DNA from: JAXMCK01 sp046349395
GTDB lineage: Bacteria > Pseudomonadota > Alphaproteobacteria > Geminicoccales > Geminicoccaceae
NCBI GenBank assembly: GCA_046349395.1
Contig: JAXMCK010000007.1
Location: 1-64,000, forward strand
Direction: 5' to 3'
Length of the DNA stretch: 64,000 bases
The translations under genes and the position numbers were made by a program. Under the pieces are notes generated by a model, which saw only the letters and a program-made list of their open reading frames with translations, had not been told where the DNA came from and did no database searches. Shown piece by piece: positions 24,138 through 33,680 of this stretch. Every line of letters begins with the position of its first letter. The stretch's first letter is position 1.

Positions 24138-25484
24138 ATGGGTATCGCGAAACTGCGTACTTGGGGTCTAGGGGTGGTGGCGGCCTGCGCCCTGGCGACG
24201 GTGACGGGCAACCCGTCCGCCGCAGGGGCGGCCGAGCAGTATTTCGGCATCCCGAGCAGCCGTGTCGGACCCTATTCGGCGATGGGCACTGGCTACTATG
24301 GCGGGATCATCGACTACCTGAACTACGTCAACATGGCCGAGGGCGGGGTCAACGGCGTCACCCTCACTTGGGAAGAGTGCGAGACCGAGTACAACGCCAA
24401 GCGCACGGTCGAGTGCTATCAGCGCCTGCTGACCAACGGCGACCAGCGCATGGTCGTGTTCGACACGTTGGGGACGCCCGGTGCGTACGCCGTGATCAAC
24501 CGCATGGCCGACGATCAGGTCGTGCTGGCGCAGTACGGCTACGGCCGTACCGACGCTGCCGACGGCCGCGTCTGGCCGTTCGTGTTCGGCGCCCACAGCA
24601 ATTACTGGTCGCAGATCGCGGTGACTCTCGGCTTCATCGCCGAGCAGGAGGGCGGCATCGCCAACATGAAGGGGAAGAAGATCGTGCATCTGCACATCGA
24701 CTCCGCCTTCGGTCGCGAGCCGCTGCCGGCCATGCGCAAGTTCGCCGAGATGTGGGGCTTCACGCTCGTCGAGATCGCGATCGCCCCGCCTGGACTGGAG
24801 CAGCAGTCCCAGTGGCTGCAGATCCGTCAGGAGCGGCCTGACTGGGTGACCTTCTGGGGTGCCGGCTCGGGCATGAACTCGACGGGCATCACCAGTGCGG
24901 CCCGAGTCGGCTTCCCGCGTGACCGGATGATCTACGTCACCTTCGGTGGGGCCGAGGAGGACATGATCCCGGCCGGCAACGCGGCCGTCGGCACCTACGT
25001 CATGGCCAACGCCGTGCCGGGTGCGGACTTCCCGCTGGTGCAGAAGATCAAGGAGGTCGTCTACGGTGCGGGCAAGGGCAACCTTCAGAGCCCGGAACGC
25101 ATCGGCACCGTCTATTGGAACCGCGGCGTCACGGCGGCCGTGATGTGGATCGAAGCTCTGCGCAATGCGCAGAAGATCCACAACAAGGTCGGGCAGACGG
25201 TGACCGGCCCGGAGTTCCGTGACGGCTACGAGGCGCTGAACATGACGCCCGAGCGGCTGAAGGAACTCGGTATCGAGGGTATCGTGCCGCCCTTCGCCTT
25301 GTCCTGCGCCAACCACGAGGGTGCCGGCAAGTTCAAGATCATGCAGTGGAACGGCACCAAGTTCGATCTCGTGAGCACGGATTGGGTGGCGGCACCCGAC
25401 CCGGCCTTCATCCGTGGTCTGATCGAGGAGTCGGCGGCGAAGTTCGCGGCCGAGAACGGGATCACGCCGCGGCAGTGCCCGTGA
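24138..25484 (+). CDS. livK: Periplasmic substrate-binding protein (LivK/Peripla_BP_6 type)
   Basis: This 448-residue protein has a Sec signal peptide (GLGVVAACALATVTG, cleavage near AGAAEQ) and the two-lobed Peripla_BP_6 fold. Evidence is YYGGIIDYLNYVNMAEGGVN, the conserved VTLTWEECETEYN region and PAMRKFAEMWGF after the first lobe. It captures the ligand for LivHM. A GGGGAGG ribosome site precedes ATG 24138. It is larger than LivK of enteric bacteria and of the type seen next to acyl-CoA ligases, so the ligand is more likely an organic or aromatic acid than an amino acid. Confidence 0.88.
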   Translation: MGIAKLRTWGLGVVAACALATVTGNPSAAGAAEQYFGIPSSRVGPYSAMGTGYYGGIIDYLNYVNMAEGGVNGVTLTWEECETEYNAKRTVECYQRLLTNGDQRMVVFDTLGTPGAYAVINRMADDQVVLAQYGYGRTDAADGRVWPFVFGAHSNYWSQIAVTLGFIAEQEGGIANMKGKKIVHLHIDSAFGREPLPAMRKFAEMWGFTLVEIAIAPPGLEQQSQWLQIRQERPDWVTFWGAGSGMNSTGITSAARVGFPRDRMIYVTFGGAEEDMIPAGNAAVGTYVMANAVPGADFPLVQKIKEVVYGAGKGNLQSPERIGTVYWNRGVTAAVMWIEALRNAQKIHNKVGQTVTGPEFRDGYEALNMTPERLKELGIEGIVPPFALSCANHEGAGKFKIMQWNGTKFDLVSTDWVAAPDPAFIRGLIEESAAKFAAENGITPRQCP

Positions 25485-25513
25485 GCAGGGCTCGTCTGCA
25501 GTGACTTGACCTG

Positions 25514-25547
25514 GGCACGGGGTGGCGGACCAGCGCCACACCGTGCC
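25514..25547 (+). terminator. Stem-loop between livK and livF
   Basis: GGCACGGGGTGG at 25514-25525 and CCACACCGTGCC at 25536-25547 pair over 12 bases with one mismatch and a 10-base loop. No T-run follows, so it may stabilise the abundant binding-protein mRNA or act as a partial terminator. It overlaps the upstream alternative GTG start of livF (25522), which favours the later ATG at 25579. Confidence 0.5.
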
Positions 25548-25578
25548 GCCCGCCGACCCCGATCCGGACGAGTGCGCC

Positions 25579-26442
25579 ATGAGTGCTGAAGCCGCCGTTG
25601 CCGCCGCAGCCCCGGCTCGGCCTGTGGCCGCCCAGGAACGGGGCGAGACGATCCTCGCGGTGCGGAACATCGAGGTCATCTACGACAATGTGATACTCGT
25701 CCTGCGCGGCGTGTCGCTCGAAGTGCCGAAGGGCCGCGTCGTCGCCCTGCTCGGCGGCAACGGCGCCGGCAAGAGCACGACGCTGAAGTCGATCTCGACC
25801 ATGCTCGGTGCCGAGCGCGGGAAGGTCACCAAGGGCTCGATCGAGTTCAAGGGCACCCGCATCGACCGGCTGACCCCGATAGACCTCGTCGGCATGGGCA
25901 TGGTGCAGGTGCTTGAAGGCCGCAAATGTTTCGGCCACCTGACGATCGAGGAGAACCTGATCGCCGGCGCCTACAGCCGCAGCCTCAGTCGCGCCGACCT
26001 GCGCGACGCGCTGGAGCGCGTCTACGCCTATTTCCCGCGGCTCAAGGTGCGCCGCAACAGTCAGGCCGGTTACACCTCGGGCGGGGAACAGCAAATGACG
26101 GCGATCGGCCGCGCCATGATGGCCAAGCCCACCATGCTGCTGCTGGATGAGCCCTCCATGGGCCTCGCCCCGCAGATCGTGGCCGAGATCTTCGGCATCG
26201 TGCGCGATCTGAACCAGAAGGAGGGGGTCAGCATCCTGCTCGCCGAGCAGAACGCCAGCATTGCGCTGAAATATGCCGACTACGGCTACATCCTGGAGAG
26301 CGGCCGCATCGTGCTCGACGGTCCGGCACGCGCTTTGGCCGAGAACGCCGACGTGAAGGAGTTCTATCTCGGCATTTCGGGCGAAGGCCGCGAGAGCTTC
26401 CGCAGCCGCAAGTCCTACCGCCGCCGCAAGCGCTGGCTCTGA
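25579..26442 (+). CDS. livF: Branched-chain-type ABC transporter ATPase (LivF)
   Basis: This 287-residue ABC ATPase has Walker A GGNGAGKST near residue 58, signature TSGGEQQMTAIGRAMM near 164, and Walker B MLLLDEPSMGL near 186. The LivF-type LAEQNASIALKYAD H-loop region follows. The C-terminal tail FRSRKSYRRRKRWL is a basic extension typical of LivF proteins linked to acyl-CoA ligases. ATG 25579 is preceded by GGACGAG. A longer form from GTG 25522 would run through the stem-loop and is less likely. Confidence 0.9.
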   Translation: MSAEAAVAAAAPARPVAAQERGETILAVRNIEVIYDNVILVLRGVSLEVPKGRVVALLGGNGAGKSTTLKSISTMLGAERGKVTKGSIEFKGTRIDRLTPIDLVGMGMVQVLEGRKCFGHLTIEENLIAGAYSRSLSRADLRDALERVYAYFPRLKVRRNSQAGYTSGGEQQMTAIGRAMMAKPTMLLLDEPSMGLAPQIVAEIFGIVRDLNQKEGVSILLAEQNASIALKYADYGYILESGRIVLDGPARALAENADVKEFYLGISGEGRESFRSRKSYRRRKRWL

Positions 26443-26616
26443 GTCCAAGGGGCATCGGCACGGCCGATCGGGTATCCGGGTTCGGTCCGGACCGGCCGCA
26501 CCTGTGTGCGACCTAGCGACCGCATCTCGGGAAAACCAGCGGACTCCCCTGTTACGCGCGAGCGATCCGCGCGAAAATCTACCGACAAGCGAGAACGTCT
26601 CGCCTAGACTGGCTCG

Positions 26617-28791
26617 ATGGCGCGGAGCGAGGCATCCAGCGACGTTGCGGGCGACGGATCCATAAGGGAAGCCGGGCGCCGGCGTTTCTCGTTGCCGTTG
26701 AAGCCGACCATGCTCGTCGTCTTCATGCTGACGACGGTGCCGGTGCTGCTCGGCATCGTGCAGATCAACTACGTGTCGACGGACCATGTCGCCCGTTCCT
26801 ATGCGGCGAATCTCGTCGAGCGGTTCCGGCGCGACGCGATCTCGGACATCGAGAGCGAGTTCACCGCACTGCAGTCGCTGATCGGGGCGGCGGCGGTGCT
26901 GGGGCGGCAGGATCCGGCCTTCTTCGAGAGCGACCGCTCGCTCGACTACTTCTTCCGCATCCTGCAGCACAGCGAGACTGTCCTTAACGTCTATGTCGGC
27001 CTCAAGGACGGCTCGTTCCGGCAGGCGCGGCGCATCCATGACGGCAAGGTACCGATCCAGGGCCAGCTTCCCCCGCCCGAGGCCGTGTTCGCCTACCGAC
27101 TCGTCGAACCGGTGAAGGGCTCGCCGGTGATGGACCGCTACGTGCTGCTGGACGCGAAGCAGAACCGGCTCGGCGAGGTCGCCGGTGCCAGCGGCTACGA
27201 TCCGCGCAGCCGCCCCTGGTACGAGAAGGCGGTGGCGGCCGGCGGCACGGTGATCACCGACCCCGAGGTGTTCTGGGCCTTCGGCCTCATCGGCTTCACG
27301 GTGGCGGCCCCGATCCTGGCCGACGGAAGGGTCGTGGGCGTGGTGGCGGCCGACATCACGCTCGACAGCTTCTCCCACTATCTGGACCGGCACCGGATCA
27401 GCGAGGGCAGCCAGAGCTACCTGCTCGACCACAACGGCATGGTGCTGGCGGCCTCCGACGGCTCGGCCACGGCGGGCAGCAGGGACGACACGGTCGAACT
27501 GCACCATGTGAGTGCCGTCGCCACCGGCCTGCCGGCGGTGGCGTACGGGATGCGGCCGGGCGACGGGTCGGGGTCGGTCTACGAGGTCACGTTCGGCGGG
27601 CAGGACTACATCGCCGGCCTGTCGCCCTTCGACGAGCATTTCGGGAAGCAGTGGCAGCTGTTCGTCGTCACACCGCTCGACGACTTCACCAGCGCCTTCG
27701 ACGCCAACAACCGGCGGATGCTGCTGCTCGGGCTGGGGGCGATGGCGGTCGAGCTGATCGTCATCTACGTGCTGGCGAGCCTGATCGCCGCCCCGCTGCA
27801 GAAGCTGGCCCTTAAAGTACGGCGCATCAACAGCCTGGAGCCGACTAGGTCGCCGCCGCTCGTCTCGCGCATCCGCGAGGTAGCGCTGTTGTCGCGGGCC
27901 ATCGAGACACTCGACGTGGCGGTGAAGGGCTTCGCCCGCTTCGCGCCGGTCGGGCTGGTGCGCCAGCTGCTGCAGTCGGACCAGAAGCTGGAGCTGGGCG
28001 GCCAGAGCCGGTTCCTCACCATCATGTTCTCGGACGTCGAGGGCTTCTCGACGATGGCCGAGACGATGCCGTCCCGCGACCTGCTGGCCAGGCTGTCGAC
28101 GATGCTGGAGGTCGTCTCGAAGGCGGTGACGGCCGAGTCCGGGACGATCGACAAGTTCGTCGGCGACGGGGTGATGGCGTTCTGGGGCGCTCCCGGCCTG
28201 CTCGACGACCATCCCTGGCACGCCTGCGTGGCGGCCCTGCGGATCCAGCGGGCGCTGGACGAGCTGAACCGGCAGTGGGAGCGGGCGGACGCGCAGCCGA
28301 TGCGGGTGCGGATCGGCATCCACTCGGACGCCGTGCTGGTCGGCAATGTCGGCTCGCAGGAGCGGATGAGCTACACCGTCATCGGCGACGGGGTGAACAT
28401 CGCGGCCCGGCTCGAAGGCATCAACAAGATCTACGGCACGCTCACCTGCATCAGCCAGGAGACGTTCCGCGAGGCCGGCAACCGCCTGTGCGTGCGGCCG
28501 ATCGACGAGGTCGCGGTGAAGGGCAGGCGGACGCGCATCCCGATCTACGAGCTGCTCGGCGCCTACGAGGCCGGACCCGAGCTGGAGCCGACGCCGGAGG
28601 CGCTGCGGCTCGCACGGCTGACGCGGTCGGCCTTCGACGCCCTGGTGCGCGGCGACCATCCGACGGCCCTCGCCCTCTACCGCGACGTGCTGGAAGCGGC
28701 ACCGGGTGACGGCGTGGCGCAGTTCCATGTGCAGCGGCTGAGCGGGCCGACCGGACCCGGTGCCATCGGAGTGGTGCGTGAGCGCTCCTGA
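26617..28791 (+). CDS. Membrane adenylate cyclase (class III) with Cache sensor
   Basis: This 724-residue protein has a first membrane segment at about 30-52 (PTMLVVFMLTTVPVLLGIV) and a periplasmic double-Cache-like sensor at about 60-365 (YDPRSRPWYEKAVAAGGTVI, VVAADITLDSFSHYL). A second membrane segment lies at 368-394 and a HAMP-like stretch follows. The class III cyclase domain is at about 466-650. Metal ligands are D473 in FSDVEGF and D517 in KFVGDGVMAF. Lys in DKF and Asp in VIGDGVNIAARLE fit ATP as substrate, so cAMP is the likely product. It probably responds to a small extracellular ligand. The methyltransferase gene starts inside its 3' end. Confidence 0.88.
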   Translation: MARSEASSDVAGDGSIREAGRRRFSLPLKPTMLVVFMLTTVPVLLGIVQINYVSTDHVARSYAANLVERFRRDAISDIESEFTALQSLIGAAAVLGRQDPAFFESDRSLDYFFRILQHSETVLNVYVGLKDGSFRQARRIHDGKVPIQGQLPPPEAVFAYRLVEPVKGSPVMDRYVLLDAKQNRLGEVAGASGYDPRSRPWYEKAVAAGGTVITDPEVFWAFGLIGFTVAAPILADGRVVGVVAADITLDSFSHYLDRHRISEGSQSYLLDHNGMVLAASDGSATAGSRDDTVELHHVSAVATGLPAVAYGMRPGDGSGSVYEVTFGGQDYIAGLSPFDEHFGKQWQLFVVTPLDDFTSAFDANNRRMLLLGLGAMAVELIVIYVLASLIAAPLQKLALKVRRINSLEPTRSPPLVSRIREVALLSRAIETLDVAVKGFARFAPVGLVRQLLQSDQKLELGGQSRFLTIMFSDVEGFSTMAETMPSRDLLARLSTMLEVVSKAVTAESGTIDKFVGDGVMAFWGAPGLLDDHPWHACVAALRIQRALDELNRQWERADAQPMRVRIGIHSDAVLVGNVGSQERMSYTVIGDGVNIAARLEGINKIYGTLTCISQETFREAGNRLCVRPIDEVAVKGRRTRIPIYELLGAYEAGPELEPTPEALRLARLTRSAFDALVRGDHPTALALYRDVLEAAPGDGVAQFHVQRLSGPTGPGAIGVVRERS

Positions 28792-29485
28792 CCTAGCACC
28801 GGTCGTCCCGGCGTTCCTGCCCAGCCCCTACACGGCGGCACTCGTCCAGGTACTGAACCGGCATCCGGACTGGGTTCGGGGTGCTGCCGTGCTGGAGATC
28901 GGCTGCGGCAGCGGCGTGCTGCTGGCGGCGGCGGGCAAGCTCGGTGCGGCCTCGCTCTGCGGGGTCGACCTGGAGCCGGTGGCGGTCGATTCCGCGCGTC
29001 GGCTGCTGGCCGGTCAGGACCAGGAGGCGGCCGTCGAGATCCTTCAGGGCGACCTCTATGCCCCGGTCGTGGGGCGCCGCTTCGATCTGGTGCTGGCCAA
29101 CCTGCCGCATTTTCCGATGGAGCCGACGGCGATCGGCGACCGGCTGCCGACATGGAGTTCCGGCGGCCCGGACGGGCGGGCCCTGCTGGGGCCCTTCGTC
29201 GAGCATCTGGCGGAGCACCTGACGGCGGATGGCCGGGCCGTGATCGCGCACAATGCGTTCGTCGGCGTCGAGGCGACACGGGTCGCCGCCCAGCGCCAGG
29301 GCCTGGAGGTGGCCATCGCCTCGGCGACGTTGCTGGACCTGCCGCCGGCGAAGCTCGCGCATATCAGCCCGGCCGTGCTCAAGCGGGAGGCCGGGCGCTC
29401 GATCCATCTCTATGGCGGGCTCGCCTTCGGCATGATGCTGGTCCTGGTGATCGGCCGCGATCCCCTGGGGGGCAGCCAGCCGTGA
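28778..29485 (+). CDS. HemK/PrmC-like SAM-dependent methyltransferase
   Basis: This 235-residue class I methyltransferase has motif I VLEIGCGSGVLLAAAGKLGA, an acidic motif II in LCGVDLEPVAVDSA, and a motif IV-like VLANLPHFP. HemK/PrmC enzymes carry NPPY at motif IV; the NLPH here argues against glutamine methylation of release factors. The substrate is unknown. GTG 28778 has GGAG six bases upstream and overlaps the cyclase stop; GTG 28760 is an alternative. It overlaps the following binding-protein/permease gene by 4 bases, so it belongs to that operon. Confidence 0.78.
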   Translation: MSAPDLAPVVPAFLPSPYTAALVQVLNRHPDWVRGAAVLEIGCGSGVLLAAAGKLGAASLCGVDLEPVAVDSARRLLAGQDQEAAVEILQGDLYAPVVGRRFDLVLANLPHFPMEPTAIGDRLPTWSSGGPDGRALLGPFVEHLAEHLTADGRAVIAHNAFVGVEATRVAAQRQGLEVAIASATLLDLPPAKLAHISPAVLKREAGRSIHLYGGLAFGMMLVLVIGRDPLGGSQP

Positions 29486-31134
29486 AGCTCGTCCTCCTCC
29501 TGCTGCTCTGCCTCGTGTGCCTGACCGGCGGGCGAGTCGTCGCCGAGACGCCGGACGAGGCGTTGTCACGGCTGCTGGCGGAGGCCCGTTCCCGCGTGCC
29601 GGCGAGCTGCGCCGATCCGGCGGCCGACGCCCTCGTCCGCATCCTCTGCACCGGCCAGATCAGGATCGGCGTGCGCAACAACTACCCGCTGTTCGCCACC
29701 GGCGACGGCGAGGAGCGCCAGGGCTACGACATCGACGTGGCCCGTGCGGTGGCGGCGCGGCTGGGCGTGAAGCCGGTCTGGGTGCCGGTGAAGGCGGCGA
29801 CACGGATCGCCGCGTTGGTGGAGGGCGAAGTCGACCTCGTCGTCGCCACGATGGGGCACAACACGCAGCGCGACGCGCAGGTGCGTTTCATCCGCCCGCA
29901 TTACTACCGCTCCGAGACCATTGTCGTCGGTCCGCGCGACACGCAGGTGAGGGACTGGAACGACCTGCCGGGACACTCGATCTGCGTCACCGTCGGGAAC
30001 TACGCCAACTCGCAGATCGTGGCCCAGGGCTCGCGCCTCGTGCTGTTCGACGATGCGAGCCGGCTGCCGGCGGGCCTGCAGGACGAGACCTGCTCGCTGG
30101 CCGCCCAGGACGACAGCTTCTTCGCCTCCTACCTGACCGATCCGGCCTTCGGCGACCGGTTCGAGCGGAAGTTCGGCTTCGATCCCGTGCCGTGGGGCAT
30201 GGCGGTGCGCAAAGCAGGGGCGGACCGGCTCGCCGAGGCGCTGACCCTGATCAGCGAGATCATGCACAAGGACGGCGAGTTCCTGGCCCTGGCGCGGCGC
30301 GACCGGATCGCCACGACTTTCCTCGAGGAGCAGCAGAAGCTGTGGGGCCAACCCGCCTGCGCCGGCCCGCAGGCTGCGAGCGACCCCGCCTGCGTGCTGC
30401 CGGCGCTGGTGGCCGAGCCACCGCCGACGAGCTTCGCTCCCCAGGTGAAGGCGAGCCTCGCCTGGATCCAGTCGCGCCTCGGCATCGTCATGACGCTGCC
30501 GATGCTGACGAGCGAGCCGGCATGGCAGCTTTTCCAGATGGGCATCCTGAACTCGTTCCTGCTGGTGATCGGCACCGTGGTGGCGACGTTCCTCATCGCC
30601 CTGCTGGTCGGGGCCGCCTCGACGGCGGCGAGCCCGCTCCTGCGCTGGCCAGCCTGGCTCGTCGTCGCGGTGCTGCAATCCTCGCCGGTCGTTCTCACCC
30701 TCGTCGTCGCCGCCTCCATCGCGCACGCCTTCTTCGCCTACTCGGCCACCGTCGCACTCTGCGCCGCGATCGTGGCGCTGGGACTGATGAACGGCTGCAA
30801 TGCGGGGCAGGCCATCGGAGAGGCGGCGGCCACGCTCAGGGCCGAGGGCGGCTATTCCGAAGGCTTCTCGGCCGACCTCTACCGTGCCGCCGTCGGCCGC
30901 TCGACGACGCAGCTCCTCTCGTTCCTGGTCAACGCGGTTAAGGGCACCCCGATCGCCAGCTTCACCGGCGCCCCCGAGCTGCTGGGCGCGCTGACCGACA
31001 TCACCTCCTTCGCCAGCGGGCGGGTCGAGACCTATACGATCGTGCTGATCTTCTACACGGCCGTGGTCGCCGCCGTGGTCTGGGCCTGCGAGCATGCGGG
31101 CCGCCGCCTGCGCCGCATGGACGTCACGGCATGA
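29482..31134 (+). CDS. Polar amino acid ABC transporter: binding protein fused to permease
   Basis: This 550-residue protein begins with a signal peptide (KLVLLLLLCLVCLTGG). A family 3 solute-binding domain runs from about 55 to 300 (IRIGVRNNYPLFATGDGEER, GYDIDVARAVAARLGVKPVW, VDLVVATM). From about residue 347 it continues into a permease domain with several membrane segments (MGILNSFLLVIGTVVATFLI). The EAA-like region is around VGRSTTQLLSFLVNAVKGTP. Such fusions tether the receptor to the channel. GTG 29482 overlaps the methyltransferase stop. A second permease follows, but no ATPase gene is adjacent, so the ATPase must be encoded elsewhere. Confidence 0.85.
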   Translation: MKLVLLLLLCLVCLTGGRVVAETPDEALSRLLAEARSRVPASCADPAADALVRILCTGQIRIGVRNNYPLFATGDGEERQGYDIDVARAVAARLGVKPVWVPVKAATRIAALVEGEVDLVVATMGHNTQRDAQVRFIRPHYYRSETIVVGPRDTQVRDWNDLPGHSICVTVGNYANSQIVAQGSRLVLFDDASRLPAGLQDETCSLAAQDDSFFASYLTDPAFGDRFERKFGFDPVPWGMAVRKAGADRLAEALTLISEIMHKDGEFLALARRDRIATTFLEEQQKLWGQPACAGPQAASDPACVLPALVAEPPPTSFAPQVKASLAWIQSRLGIVMTLPMLTSEPAWQLFQMGILNSFLLVIGTVVATFLIALLVGAASTAASPLLRWPAWLVVAVLQSSPVVLTLVVAASIAHAFFAYSATVALCAAIVALGLMNGCNAGQAIGEAAATLRAEGGYSEGFSADLYRAAVGRSTTQLLSFLVNAVKGTPIASFTGAPELLGALTDITSFASGRVETYTIVLIFYTAVVAAVVWACEHAGRRLRRMDVTA

Positions 31135-31811
31135 GCACGCTCTCCGCCCTGTGGTCGTCGGGCTACCCGGCCGAGCTGGTGACGGGGCTCGTGGTCAACT
31201 TTACCATCGCCGCCATCGCCCTGGCGTTGGGCTTCGCCGTCGGCCTGCCGCTGGGCCTGCTGCAGCTCGTCGGTAGCATATGGCAGTGGCTTGCGGGCCT
31301 GCTTGTCGGCATCATGCGTGCCGCCCCCACCTTCGTCGTGATGTTCTTCCTGCTGAGCGTCATCCCGGCCGATGCGACGCTGTTCGGCCTCGGCATCGCC
31401 CCTTCGCCGCGGATGATCGTGGCCCTGTCGCTGGTGCCCTATGCGGCCGCCTATGTCGCCGACAATGGCCGCGAGGCGGCGCACCAGCTGAGCCGGGGTC
31501 GCACGGAGTCCGCGCTCTTGTTCCTGCCGAACCTCGTGCGCGCCTTCCTCGTCTTGGTAATGTCGTCCGGTGCCGGTGCCGCCATCGGCGTCTCGGAAGG
31601 GGTCGCGGTCGCTCTAAGGGAGGCGGACCGCTGGCCGCGGCTGCCCGACAAGCTGATCGTCTTCGCCATCGCCATTGCCTGCTTCGGCCTCGTCTTCCAG
31701 ACCGGCTTCGCTCTTGTCCGGCTCGTGCGGGCGAAGCTGATGGAGCGCCGAAGGCTCCGCTCGGAGCGCAGGGTCGCGCCGACCGTCGGCCTCGCGGCTA
31801 CCGAGACATAG
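31131..31811 (+). CDS. Polar amino acid ABC transporter permease
   Basis: This 226-residue inner-membrane protein of the His/Glu/Gln ABC permease group has four to five hydrophobic segments. Evidence is LVVNFTIAAIALALGFAVGL, IMRAAPTFVVMFFLLSVIPA and the EAA-like AYVADNGREAAHQLSRGRTE with FLPNLVRAFLVLVMSS. Its ATG overlaps the previous stop (ATGA). It would pair with the permease half of the fusion protein. Convergent mscS-like gene ends 12 bases away. Confidence 0.85.
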   Translation: MSTLSALWSSGYPAELVTGLVVNFTIAAIALALGFAVGLPLGLLQLVGSIWQWLAGLLVGIMRAAPTFVVMFFLLSVIPADATLFGLGIAPSPRMIVALSLVPYAAAYVADNGREAAHQLSRGRTESALLFLPNLVRAFLVLVMSSGAGAAIGVSEGVAVALREADRWPRLPDKLIVFAIAIACFGLVFQTGFALVRLVRAKLMERRRLRSERRVAPTVGLAATET

Positions 31812-31823
31812 TCGCGGGCAGGC

Positions 31824-33680
31824 TCAGCCGCGCACCGACGCCCGCCCCGCTACGTAAGAGTCCTTCTTGCCCAAAGCTCCCGGCCGATGGTCCGGCGAGC
31901 CCTCCGGCGGGAAGGGGATCGTGTCCGCCATCTCGGCCGCCTCGGCGAAGTCGAACTCCGGGAAGGGGTAGCGGCCCTGTCGCTTCCAGGTGCGGACTTC
32001 CTCGGCCGAGGCTTCACCCTGGGCGCGGTCGATGCCGGGATCGCGGGCGAGGTAGAGGGTCTGCGAGGGGTAGGCGAGAGCGGTGCCCGAGTCGCGGGCG
32101 AGCTCGGCGATGCGCAGGTGCAGGTCCTCGCGCACGGCCTGAAACTCGTTCGAGCCCTCGGCCCGGATCGAGGCCGAGACGTCGACGACGTATCCCGTGG
32201 GCCCCAACTCGGTCAGGCGCACCCGGGCGTCGGGGGCCACCTTCTCGTGCCGGATCAGGAGCTTCCTGATCTCCACCAGCAGGTGGCGCAGCTGGTCCGG
32301 CGTTGTCTCGTAGCGCAGGCAGAGCTTGCAGGCGTAGGGATTGGTGTCGCGGCGGCTGAAGTTCACGATCTGCAGCTGGGCGAAGTCGGCGTTCGGCACG
32401 GTGATCACGTTGCGGTCGACGCCGCGGATGCGCGTTGAGCGCAGGCCGATCGCCTCGACGGTGCCCATCTTGTCGCCGAAGGCGCAGAACTCGCCGACCC
32501 GCACCGGCTTGTCGCCGAACAGGATGAAGCCGCCGAAGATGTTCTCGAGGGTCGGCCGGATGGCCAGTGCCACCGCGAGGCCGCCGACGCCGAGCCCGGC
32601 CACGATGGGGGTGATGCTGAGGCCGAACAGGCTGGCCGCGTAGAGGAGCACGCCCAACGCAGCACCCAGGCTCAACAGGCGGAAGCAGAGGCGCAGCAGC
32701 GCCGCATCGAGGCTGGCGGCGCCCGCCGAGCAGGCGCGGACGGCGATCCGGCCGAGGGCGGTGATCAGCACCGCGACGAACCAGGCCAGCACCAGGAACT
32801 GCACGATGGCGATCGCGGCATAGAGCGTGGAGGCGATGTCGCCGCGGAAGAGCAGCACGCGCTTCAGGACGAAGAGGAGAGCACCGAGCGAGCCCAGGGC
32901 CAGGAGGGCGGCGATGGGTTGCCCGATTTCCCAGCCGCCGCCGAGACGCTGCCGCCGCCGGTCCCAGGCCCGCGCTGCGCGCCAGGCGAAGTAGACGAAC
33001 CCGACGACAAGGCAGAGGGAGGCCAGAGCGCCCACCCATTTCCAGAGCGGCTGGTGCAGCACGTGGACGAAGGCTACGGGCGGCAGGTCCCAGACGCGGG
33101 CCGCCAGCGCGTTCGGCATGCCGAGGCCCGGGGCGTCGCGCCAGGTCCTGATCATGTCGGGGATGCCGCGCTTCAGCGGCAGGTCCTGGACCAGAAGGAA
33201 CAGTTCGTCCGCGCGGTCGACCGTGTCGCGACTAAAGAGGAACTCGCCCTTACGGTCGCCCTCTTCCAGCCGGGCGATCGTGATGTCGGTGCCCGGCACG
33301 GTCCAGTGCGTCAGGCCCTGCGCCCGAACGGCTTCGGCGTCCGGGATCTGGTCGACCGGGGGCAGGTCGATCCGGTTCAGCGTCTCCAGGAGATAGAAGG
33401 CTGCGTTAAGGCCGACATTCTCGGACAGCACGTCGCCCAGATCGGAGAGGTCCATGGTCCGCAGGGTGCGGGCCACCGCGCGCAAGGTCGGGTTGGCCTC
33501 GCGACGCTGCCAGGACCGGAACGCATCCTCGCCGTCCGTGCGGAACGCCTCGAACGTCGCGCGCGGGCTCGACGTGTCGACCGGCGCCAGGGGTCCATTG
33601 TCGGCCCGGACCTCACCCACCCATGCAGGTACGAGGAGAATGAGCAGAGCCGCGATCTTCAGCAGTCGGGCGAGAGCCAC
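31824..33680 (-). CDS. MscS family mechanosensitive ion channel with large N-terminal domain
   Basis: This 618-residue protein starts at GTG 33680, chosen because GAGGTGG lies upstream and a signal-like segment (LLKIAALLILLVPAWVGEVR) follows. A periplasmic region runs to about 200, membrane helices follow at about 215-370, and the MscS core is marked by ITPIVAGLGVGGLAVALAIR and NIFGGFILFGDKPVRVGEFC. VITVPNADF and a cytosolic beta/alpha domain complete it. It would release solutes on hypo-osmotic shock. It is the last gene of the minus-strand amine/TRAP cluster, 138 bases after the amine oxidase. Confidence 0.88.
   Translation of the reverse strand: MALARLLKIAALLILLVPAWVGEVRADNGPLAPVDTSSPRATFEAFRTDGEDAFRSWQRREANPTLRAVARTLRTMDLSDLGDVLSENVGLNAAFYLLETLNRIDLPPVDQIPDAEAVRAQGLTHWTVPGTDITIARLEEGDRKGEFLFSRDTVDRADELFLLVQDLPLKRGIPDMIRTWRDAPGLGMPNALAARVWDLPPVAFVHVLHQPLWKWVGALASLCLVVGFVYFAWRAARAWDRRRQRLGGGWEIGQPIAALLALGSLGALLFVLKRVLLFRGDIASTLYAAIAIVQFLVLAWFVAVLITALGRIAVRACSAGAASLDAALLRLCFRLLSLGAALGVLLYAASLFGLSITPIVAGLGVGGLAVALAIRPTLENIFGGFILFGDKPVRVGEFCAFGDKMGTVEAIGLRSTRIRGVDRNVITVPNADFAQLQIVNFSRRDTNPYACKLCLRYETTPDQLRHLLVEIRKLLIRHEKVAPDARVRLTELGPTGYVVDVSASIRAEGSNEFQAVREDLHLRIAELARDSGTALAYPSQTLYLARDPGIDRAQGEASAEEVRTWKRQGRYPFPEFDFAEAAEMADTIPFPPEGSPDHRPGALGKKDSYVAGRASVRG

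Noticed and set aside
25522..25578. Upstream GTG start for livF adding 19 residues
   Set aside because: The extension passes through a 12-bp stem-loop and has no homology, while ATG 25579 has its own GGACGAG site.
26483..26494. CGGTCCGGACCG perfect palindrome between livF and the cyclase gene
   Set aside because: A 12-base GC palindrome without a loop is expected by chance in such GC-rich DNA, and there is no second copy or promoter near it.
25462..28728. A 1088-residue minus-strand open frame across livF and the cyclase
   Set aside because: The frame is open only because of high GC at third positions. The translated sequence is low complexity (Arg, His, Gln, Asp), and both plus-strand genes have full family motifs.
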